NCBI GenBank assembly: GCA_017477005.1
Contig: JAFUXY010000087.1
Coordinates: 1 to 5,629, forward strand
Reading direction: 5' to 3'
DNA length: 5,629 nt
Origin: Lachnospiraceae bacterium
Lineage (GTDB): Bacteria; Bacillota; Clostridia; Lachnospirales; Lachnospiraceae
The notes below the pieces were generated by a model. That model worked only from the letters and a program-made list of their open reading frames with translations. It ran no database searches and had not been told where the DNA came from. The position numbers were made by a program, and so were the translations under genes. Positions 1-4,947 of the stretch are shown in pieces; within the stretch, counting starts at the first letter, position 1, and each line of letters opens with the position of its first letter.

Positions 1-1
1 C

Positions 2-829
2 TGCTTGGTGTTTAATCTTCCCAATTACCACAATGCCTTTGCGTCCATCTACATGGGACGGTATCTCGCAGGCGTGGCAGCGGGTATGAAGTTGAACGAA
101 ATGATTGAGGCCGGGGAGTTTTCAGCAGAAGAAGCGAAGATGGGCTATGTAGGCGCATTTACCTATGCGGAAGTGATTTCAGGCTATACCAGTTTCTATT
201 TGGGCGCAAAGAGCGTGTGTCCTACCGTGACGATGGACGTGACCTTTACCGGATCCTGGTATGACGAGACCAAGGAAAAGGAAGGCGCGCAGGCGTTGAT
301 CGAGGGTGGATGCAAATTGATCAGCCAGCATGCGGACTCTATGGGAGCGCCTACTGCCTGTGAAAACGCTGGTGTACCGGACGTTTCCTACAACGGGTCG
401 ACCATAGATGCCTGTCCGAATTCTTTCATCGTATCTTCCCGCATCAACTGGGCGCCGTACTTTAGCTATGTGATGGACTGCATTCAGAGCGGCGATACGA
501 TCGATACGGATTGGACCGGGACGATCGAGACAGATTCCGTCCAGTTGACCGATTTCAATGATGCGGTTGCGGCAGAGGGTACAGAGGAAGCGATCGAAAA
601 GGTCGAGGAGGAATTGGTGAATGGAAGCCTTCAGGTATTTGATACGGCGAATTTCACGGTAGAAGGCGAGACACTGGACAGCTACGAGGCAGATGTGGAT
701 ACCGATCCGGATTATGAGGGCGACACGGAAGCCATTATAGACGGAGCATTCCATGAGTCAGAATTCCGTTCAGCTCCCTACTTTGATTTGCAGATCGACG
801 GCATCAATTTGTTGGATACTGCGTTCTGA
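2..829 (+). CDS. BMP-family ABC transporter substrate-binding protein, 5'-truncated by window edge
   Basis: This is the C-terminal part of an extracellular, probably lipid-anchored binding protein of the Bmp/PnrA family (PF02608), which feeds nucleosides or purines to the permeases encoded downstream. The frame is open from base 2; the TTG at 5 is not a real start, because the protein already lies mid-domain (NYHNAFASIYMGRYLAGVAA, a conserved family stretch). About 275 residues are present, so roughly the first 100 or more, including signal peptide and lipobox Cys, are off the left edge. Visible family marks are GYVGAFTYAEVISGYTSFYLGA (in part), TGSWYDETKEKEGAQALI, ISQHADSMGAP and the C-terminal FHESEFRSAPYFDLQIDGI. 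The last 90 residues are rich in Asp/Glu. It is the first gene of the operon and is followed by a strong terminator-like hairpin. The substrate is inferred from the family; the exact nucleoside cannot be read from sequence. TGA stop at 827-829. Confidence 0.92.
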   Translation, partial: CLVFNLPNYHNAFASIYMGRYLAGVAAGMKLNEMIEAGEFSAEEAKMGYVGAFTYAEVISGYTSFYLGAKSVCPTVTMDVTFTGSWYDETKEKEGAQALIEGGCKLISQHADSMGAPTACENAGVPDVSYNGSTIDACPNSFIVSSRINWAPYFSYVMDCIQSGDTIDTDWTGTIETDSVQLTDFNDAVAAEGTEEAIEKVEEELVNGSLQVFDTANFTVEGETLDSYEADVDTDPDYEGDTEAIIDGAFHESEFRSAPYFDLQIDGINLLDTAF

Positions 830-846
830 TGGGAAATGATTTTTTG

Positions 847-881
847 CGGCGTGGGGAATAGGCCCTCACGCCGTTTTTTTT
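847..881 (+). terminator. Intercistronic rho-independent terminator/attenuator
   Basis: CGGCGTGGGG (847-856) pairs with CCTCACGCCG (864-873) as a 10-bp stem with one G-U pair and a 7-nt loop, followed at once by eight T (874-881). It starts 17 bases after the stop of the binding-protein gene and ends 50 bases before the ATPase start. Binding-protein genes of ABC importers often have such a hairpin behind them, allowing partial read-through and protecting the upstream mRNA, so that the binding protein is in excess. That role is inferred. The alternative is complete termination with a separate promoter at 882-931, but I see no convincing -35/-10 pair there. Confidence 0.88.
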
Positions 882-931
882 GAAGACATAGATTTAATTC
901 CGAAAAAATTAGCAAAGAAAGGGATGGAATA

Positions 932-2470
932 GTGGCCGCAGACATACCGGTGCTTCGACTGGAGCATATCACGAAACGATTTGGAGATGTCGTTGCAAAC
1001 GATGACATCAGCCTGGATGTACGGCAGGGAGAAATCCTTGCGCTTTTGGGAGAGAACGGATCCGGAAAGACAACACTGATGAATATGATTTCGGGGATTT
1101 ATTATCCGGACGAGGGGACAATTTTTGCGAAGGGAAAGCAGGTCGAGATTGCTTCTCCGCGGGACGCTTTCGCTTTGGGGATTGGCATGATTTATCAGCA
1201 TTTTAAGCTGGTGGACGTGCTGACGGCGGCAGAAAATATTGTTCTTGGTCTCGATGATGGAAGGAAGCTGGATCTAAAGAAATCAGCGAGACATATCAAG
1301 GAAATCTGCCTGAAGTATGGTTTTGACATCGATCCCGAAAAAAAAATATACGACATGTCCGTGTCGGAAAAGCAGACCGTGGAAATCGTCAAGGTGCTTT
1401 ATCGCGGCGCGGATCTTCTCATTCTCGATGAGCCGACCGCCGTTCTGACCCCGCAGGAGACGGATCGTCTGTTCAACGTCCTTCGCAATATGAAAAGCGA
1501 TGGCAAGTCCGTTATCATTATTACCCACAAGCTGCAGGAAGTCCTGTCGATCTCCGACAGGGTCGCTATACTCCGCAAGGGGAGATATATCTGCGACATG
1601 GATACAAAGTCCGCCAATGCGCAGGAGCTGACAGATGCCATGGTTGGTCGTTCGGTGAAGCTCAACATAGAGCGTCCCGTGCCGGTCAATCCAAAGCGGC
1701 GCATAGTGGTGAAGGATCTGACTGTGCAGGGCGAAGAGGGCGTGGAAAAGCTGAAAGGGGTTTCCTTCGAGTTGAGAAGCGGAGAGATCCTTGGCGTTGC
1801 AGGCATTGCGGGAAATGGTCAGAGAGAATTGCTCGAGGCTATCGCCGGTCTGCAGCCGGTACATAGCGGGGAGATCAAGTACGTTGAGGACGATGGGAGC
1901 GAAGAAGAACTGGTGGGAAAGGATCCATTGAAAATTATGGAAATGGGCGTCTCGCTGGCCTTTGTCCCCGAAGATCGCCTGGGCATGGGGCTCGTGGCGA
2001 ATATGGATTTGACGGACAACATGATGCTGCGGTCGTTCCGAAGCGGAAAGAGCGTCTTTGCAGACCGAAAGCAGCCGCATAATCTGGCCGAGGACGTTGT
2101 AGACAAGTTGGAAGTCAATACGCCGAGCGTTTCTACTATCGTGCGGAAGCTATCCGGAGGCAATGTGCAAAAGGTGCTAGTGGGCAGGGAAATTGCGATG
2201 GCTCCGACCGTGCTGCTGACAGCCTATGCCGTGCGGGGGCTGGATATCAATTCCTCTTATACCATTTATGATTTGATCAACAGGCAAAAAAAAGCGGGCG
2301 TGGCGATCCTCTATGTCGGAGAGGATCTGGACGTGCTTTTGGAGCTGTGCGATAGGATTTTGGTTCTCTGCGGCGGTCAGGTGTCCGGTATCGTGGACGG
2401 AAGAACTACCAGCAAACAAGAGGTGGGAACATTGATGACCAATCTGGGGGGAGGTATCTATGCGAAATAG
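932..2470 (+). CDS. Nucleoside-type ABC importer tandem ATPase (RbsA/YufO-like)
   Basis: Cytoplasmic ATPase of 512 residues with two fused nucleotide-binding domains, the usual size for YufO/RbsA/MglA-type proteins; it powers the importer made with the two permeases downstream. NBD1 is complete: Walker A GENGSGKT (40-47), Q-loop Q89, signature region MSVSEKQ (142-148) instead of LSGGQ, Walker B LLILDEP (162-168) and H-loop H199. NBD2 is degenerate: the Walker A position reads GIAGNGQR (291-298) without Lys, VPEDR is at 345-349, the signature LSGGNVQ (407-413) is good, Walker B reads LLTAYAVRGLD (428-438) without the catalytic Glu, and GED (463-465) replaces the H-loop. The GTG start is chosen because an ATG at 924 runs straight into TAG and no other start lies upstream in frame; GAAAGGGATGG (917-927) serves as a modest ribosome binding site. 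The 3' end overlaps the next gene by 11 bases. Two A tracts (9 and 8) lie inside it. RbsA-like sugar import is the less likely alternative, since the neighbours are BMP-type. Confidence 0.94.
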   Translation: MAADIPVLRLEHITKRFGDVVANDDISLDVRQGEILALLGENGSGKTTLMNMISGIYYPDEGTIFAKGKQVEIASPRDAFALGIGMIYQHFKLVDVLTAAENIVLGLDDGRKLDLKKSARHIKEICLKYGFDIDPEKKIYDMSVSEKQTVEIVKVLYRGADLLILDEPTAVLTPQETDRLFNVLRNMKSDGKSVIIITHKLQEVLSISDRVAILRKGRYICDMDTKSANAQELTDAMVGRSVKLNIERPVPVNPKRRIVVKDLTVQGEEGVEKLKGVSFELRSGEILGVAGIAGNGQRELLEAIAGLQPVHSGEIKYVEDDGSEEELVGKDPLKIMEMGVSLAFVPEDRLGMGLVANMDLTDNMMLRSFRSGKSVFADRKQPHNLAEDVVDKLEVNTPSVSTIVRKLSGGNVQKVLVGREIAMAPTVLLTAYAVRGLDINSSYTIYDLINRQKKAGVAILYVGEDLDVLLELCDRILVLCGGQVSGIVDGRTTSKQEVGTLMTNLGGGIYAK

Positions 2471-3554
2471 AGGAGTTCATTTCCATATCTCGAGACGAAA
2501 TGATATCTCCTGGCGAAAAGCCTGGGGGATACGATGTGCTGTAATGGCGTTGGCTTTTTTGTTGTGTGGTTTGATTACTATGGCGGCAACCGGCTTAAAC
2601 CCCATCAAGGTCTATGCGGCGATGATCGATGGAAATTTCGGGACGAGCCGCCGCTTTTGGATGCTTTTGCAAAACATGGCGGTGCTGCTGAGTATTTCTC
2701 TGGCTCTTGTACCAGCGTTTCGGATGCGATTTTGGAATTTGGGAGGCGATGGTCAGGCATTGATGGGCGCGCTCGGTGCAGCCGCCTGTATGATCCTGAT
2801 TGGAGACAAGGTGCCGAGCTTCGTTTTGATCCTCATCATGGCCGTTGCTTCGATTGTATGCGGCATGGTGTGGGCGGCGATTCCTGCATGGTTTAAGGCA
2901 AAATTCGGGACCAATGAGACGCTTTTTACATTGATGATGAACTATGTAGCGATTCAGCTTGTGGCGTTCTTTGTCATTGTATGGGAGATGCCGAAAGGAT
3001 CCGGGAAAATCGGTATTATCAATCAAAGCACGCAGGCAGGGTGGTTCCCTCAAATCGGGGGGAACAAATACCTCTTGAATATTTTGATCGCGCTGCTGAT
3101 TACGGTTGGTGTCTACATCTATATGCGGTATTCCAAGCAGGGGTATGAGCTGGCTGTGGTGGGCGAGTCCGGATCGACGGCTCGTTATGTGGGAATCAAA
3201 ATTCAGCATGTCATCATCCGTACGATGATGCTCTCGGGGGCGCTGTGCGGAATCACGGGTCTTTTGTTGGTGGGCGGCACGGATCATACTCTGACGACGA
3301 CCATCGTGAGCGGCAGGGGTTTTACCGGGGTCATGGTGGCGTGGCTTGCAAAGTTCAATCCCTTTGTGATGATTCTAACAACCTTTCTCCTGGTTTTTTT
3401 GAAGGGTGGGAGCAGCGAGATTACCACGATATTTGGGTTGAATCAGTCGTTTGGCGACATTATTACAGGGGTCTTGTTGTTTTTTATCCTGGGTTGTGAT
3501 TTCTTCCTGAACTACACCATTTCGATGAGCAAATCCGGAAAGGAGGCTGCCTGA
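2460..3554 (+). CDS. Nucleoside-type ABC importer permease 1 (YufP-like)
   Basis: Integral membrane protein of 364 residues in the BPD_transp_2 family (PF02653), one of the two halves of the transport channel. The N-terminus is basic and cytosolic (residues 1-22, many Arg/Lys/His). Hydrophobic segments lie at about 24-44, 68-88, 95-115, 119-141, 153-175, 203-222, 250-271, 300-316 and 331-350. Family marks are FRMRFWNLGGDGQALMGALG (87-106), GTNETLFTLMMNYVA (150-164) and the ATPase-coupling loop GYELAVVGESGSTARYVGI (228-246). The ATG start is fixed by GGAGG at 2450-2454, 5 bases upstream and inside the end of the ATPase gene; the 11-base overlap suggests translational coupling. It ends with TGATG, sharing one base with permease 2. 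Length and order match B. subtilis yufP (nupP) of the guanosine importer. Assignment to the family is secure; substrate is by analogy. Confidence 0.94.
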   Translation: MRNRGVHFHISRRNDISWRKAWGIRCAVMALAFLLCGLITMAATGLNPIKVYAAMIDGNFGTSRRFWMLLQNMAVLLSISLALVPAFRMRFWNLGGDGQALMGALGAAACMILIGDKVPSFVLILIMAVASIVCGMVWAAIPAWFKAKFGTNETLFTLMMNYVAIQLVAFFVIVWEMPKGSGKIGIINQSTQAGWFPQIGGNKYLLNILIALLITVGVYIYMRYSKQGYELAVVGESGSTARYVGIKIQHVIIRTMMLSGALCGITGLLLVGGTDHTLTTTIVSGRGFTGVMVAWLAKFNPFVMILTTFLLVFLKGGSSEITTIFGLNQSFGDIITGVLLFFILGCDFFLNYTISMSKSGKEAA

Positions 3555-4543
3555 TGCTTGACTTTTTTATTCGCTTTATTCCTCGGGCCGTTGGGCAGGG
3601 TATTCCCTTGATGTTTGGAAGTGTAGGGGAGACCCTGACAGAAAAGAGCGGCAATCTGAATCTGGGTACGGCCGGCATCATGTATGTTGGCGGCATTTGC
3701 GGCGTGATCGGCGCATTCTTGTACGAGACAGGAACCGAGACGATGAATCCCTTTTTGGGAATAGCGATCCCTTTGTTTTGCTGCTTGCTGGGCAGTCTTC
3801 TGATGGGGCTTTTGTATTGTTTTTTGACGGTATCACTGCGGGCGAATCAAAACGTGACCGGTCTCGCTATGACGACCTTTGGCGTTGGATTCGGCAACTT
3901 TTTTGGTGGATCTTTGATCAAGCTTTCCGGAGCGGATGTGCCCTCCATCGCCCTGTCCAAGAGCAGCGGATTTTTTGCGGCAAAGCTGCCTTTTGCAGAG
4001 CGGCTTGGATGGTTTGGGAAAATCTTTCTTTCTTATAGCTTTTTGGCTTATGCGGCCATCGTCATTGCGCTTGCCGCATCGTATGTCATCAACAAGACAA
4101 GGGTGGGGCTGAATCTTCGCGCGGTGGGCGAGAGTCCGGCAACGGCGGACGCTGCGGGCATCGATGTGATTCGGTATAAGTATGCAGCTACCTGTATCGG
4201 TGCCATGATATCCGGATTGGGCGGTCTGTATTATGTGTTTGATTACGCCAGCGGTGTTTGGTCGAACGATGCGTTTGGAGACAGGGGGTGGCTGGCTATT
4301 GCGCTTGTGATTTTCACGATATGGGAGCCGATTCACAGCATTTGGGCGTCCATCGCCTTTGGGGGATTGTACATCCTGCATATGTTCATTCCGGCGGGAA
4401 CCAATCTTGCCATCAAGGAAATTTACCAGATGGCGCCGTTTTTGGCGACAATCTTCATGCTGATTCTGACATCTATCCACAACAAGAAGGAGAACCAGCC
4501 CCCAGCCAGCCTGGGCCTGTCTTATTTTAGAGAGGATCGCTGA
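3554..4543 (+). CDS. Nucleoside-type ABC importer permease 2 (YufQ-like)
   Basis: Integral membrane protein of 329 residues, second BPD_transp_2-family permease, expected to pair with permease 1 to form the channel. Family marks, in order: GETLTEKSGNLNLGTAGIM (25-43, the usual E[KR]SGxxNxGxxGxM motif), LRANQNVTGLAMTTFGVGFG (95-114), the coupling loop GLNLRAVGESPATADAAGID (185-204) and GDRGWLAIALVIF (242-254). Hydrophobic segments lie at about 37-57, 66-93, 102-120, 158-178, 209-229, 246-264, 265-281 and 290-307. The start is set by AAAGGAGG at 3539-3546, 7 bases before the ATG, and by the TGATG overlap with permease 1, typical of re-initiation by terminating ribosomes. Apparently the last gene of the operon; no nucleoside-metabolising enzyme follows, and the next DNA is a disrupted region. 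No lesions seen. Corresponds in position and type to yufQ (nupQ). Confidence 0.94.
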   Translation: MLDFFIRFIPRAVGQGIPLMFGSVGETLTEKSGNLNLGTAGIMYVGGICGVIGAFLYETGTETMNPFLGIAIPLFCCLLGSLLMGLLYCFLTVSLRANQNVTGLAMTTFGVGFGNFFGGSLIKLSGADVPSIALSKSSGFFAAKLPFAERLGWFGKIFLSYSFLAYAAIVIALAASYVINKTRVGLNLRAVGESPATADAAGIDVIRYKYAATCIGAMISGLGGLYYVFDYASGVWSNDAFGDRGWLAIALVIFTIWEPIHSIWASIAFGGLYILHMFIPAGTNLAIKEIYQMAPFLATIFMLILTSIHNKKENQPPASLGLSYFREDR

Positions 4544-4554
4544 GGTGGTTGAAA

Positions 4555-4635
4555 ATGAAGTTGATATTTGAAATGGTAAATACGGATACGGGAGAGTATA
4601 TGGGTACTGCATCCAGTTCGGGTCAGTTATACTAG
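4555..4635 (+). CDS. Very short ORF with good RBS, possibly 5' remnant of an interrupted gene
   Basis: ATG at 4555 opens 26 codons (MKLIFEMVNTDTGEYMGTAS, then SSGQLY) ending in TAG at 4633-4635. GAGGTGG at 4542-4548, overlapping the stop of permease 2, lies 6 bases before the ATG, so ribosomes leaving the transporter operon could start here. The stop codon lies where the near-palindrome core begins. The reading frame is the same as that of the open fragment 4666-4881, so this may be the start of a gene of about 90-100 codons now split by the palindrome. The peptide is not recognised; it has no clear membrane segment. A genuine small protein cannot be excluded. Confidence 0.4.
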   Translation: MKLIFEMVNTDTGEYMGTASSSGQLY

Positions 4636-4684
4636 TTAAACTTATTATTTGCCGCAGGCAAATGATTTAGTTTAACTGCATATA
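4628..4684. repeat. Near-palindromic inverted repeat (core 4635-4676)
   Basis: Outer arms GTTAAACT (4635-4642) and AGTTTAAC (4669-4676) and inner arms ATTTGCC (4647-4653) and GGCAAAT (4657-4663) are each perfect inverted repeats around a GCA loop, separated by a small mismatched bulge (TATT against GATTT). TATA at 4628-4631 and 4681-4684 extends the symmetry imperfectly. The core is 42 bases, a multiple of three, and carries stop codons TAG and TGA into the frame of the flanking ORF pieces. It could be a small palindromic mobile repeat, or a bidirectional terminator for the transporter operon, although no clean T run follows the stem. The structure is certain; its role is not. Confidence 0.75.
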
Positions 4685-4881
4685 CCGTGTCCGGAAATTG
4701 CAAACGGCAACTAATTTCGTTCGCGAGTATAAAAGACCGGTTCGACCAATCTGACGCACGGTCGGTGACGATTTATCCTATTGGTTATGAGGATGAAAAA
4801 TTTGTGGCGGATAGGAGTACGCCGTTGAGGGAATGGAACAAATATTCCGCTGAAATGGATGACTGGGTAAACTGGTTTTAG
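4666..4881 (+). pseudogene. Unrecognised open fragment, likely 3' remnant of an interrupted small gene
   Basis: Open from after the TGA at 4663-4665 to TAG at 4879-4881, giving 71 residues that end in YPIGYEDEKFVADR, STPLREWNKY and SAEMDDWVNWF. No usable start is visible: the GTG at 4687 has no Shine-Dalgarno sequence and follows AT-rich palindrome DNA. The C-terminal half is rich in acidic and aromatic residues and looks protein-like rather than random. It shares the reading frame of the short ORF 4555-4635, with the palindrome between them, so the two pieces may be one broken gene. I do not recognise the family and assign no function. It could also be the degraded tail of an unrelated gene brought in by recombination. 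Confidence 0.4.
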
Positions 4882-4884
4882 GAA

Positions 4885-4918
4885 TTAAGGAACTACGATT
4901 AAATCAGTGCTTCCTTAA
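4885..4918. repeat. Perfect 8-bp inverted repeat upstream of hsdM
   Basis: TTAAGGAA (4885-4892) and TTCCTTAA (4911-4918) form a perfect inverted repeat with an 18-base spacer, lying just after the stop of the preceding fragment and 29 bases before the hsdM start. No T run follows, so it is a poor rho-independent terminator. It could be an operator-like dyad for the restriction-modification genes, or chance. Seen directly; role unknown. Confidence 0.4.
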
Positions 4919-4935
4919 CAAAGTTTCTTGGTTCC

Positions 4936-4942
4936 GGTGGAG
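4936..4942 (+). promoter_or_regulatory. Ribosome binding site for hsdM start at 4948
   Basis: GGTGGAG lies 5 bases before ATG 4948. It is the only good Shine-Dalgarno/start pair in front of the hsdM-like coding sequence, and it points to frame 1, whereas the conserved protein continues in frame 3. This mismatch is a main reason for calling the gene frameshifted. Confidence 0.55.
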
Positions 4943-4947
4943 AAACG

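Larger units (their letters stand above)
4544..4947. other. Disrupted junction without an intact recognisable gene
   Basis: These roughly 400 bases separate the transporter operon from hsdM. They contain a 26-codon ORF, a near-palindrome with stop codons, a 71-codon open fragment of unknown function in the same frame, and an 8-bp inverted repeat. No tRNA, transposase or integrase coding is visible on either strand, and I found no convincing -35/-10 promoter. The content fits a decayed small gene next to an inserted or recombined locus; this is inference. Confidence 0.5.

Noticed and set aside
5..7. TTG as a start codon for the binding protein
   Set aside because: The frame is already open to the window edge and the protein begins inside a conserved domain; the real start and signal peptide are upstream.
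882..931. Separate promoter for the ATPase gene
   Set aside because: AT-rich, but no -35/-10 pair with good spacing could be identified.
1283..2080. Long minus-strand ORF of 265 codons opposite the ATPase gene
   Set aside because: It mirrors a clear, motif-complete ATPase on the + strand, and its translation has no recognisable domain, so it is a shadow.
2595..3287. Minus-strand ORF of 230 codons opposite permease 1
   Set aside because: Rich in His/Arg/Gln as expected from the antisense of a membrane protein gene; no start signal and no family resemblance.
3833..4612. Minus-strand ORF of 259 codons opposite permease 2
   Set aside because: Overlaps nearly all of a well-supported permease and has antisense-type composition.
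4606..4681. ACTGCAT direct repeat on both sides of the palindrome (4606-4612 and 4675-4681) as a target-site duplication
   Set aside because: The copies are not placed symmetrically around the palindrome ends and seven bases can recur by chance.
4735..4764. GACCG/CGGTC and CGACC/GGTCG small inverted repeats
   Set aside because: Five-base arms that overlap in competing pairings; within chance expectation and without a T run.
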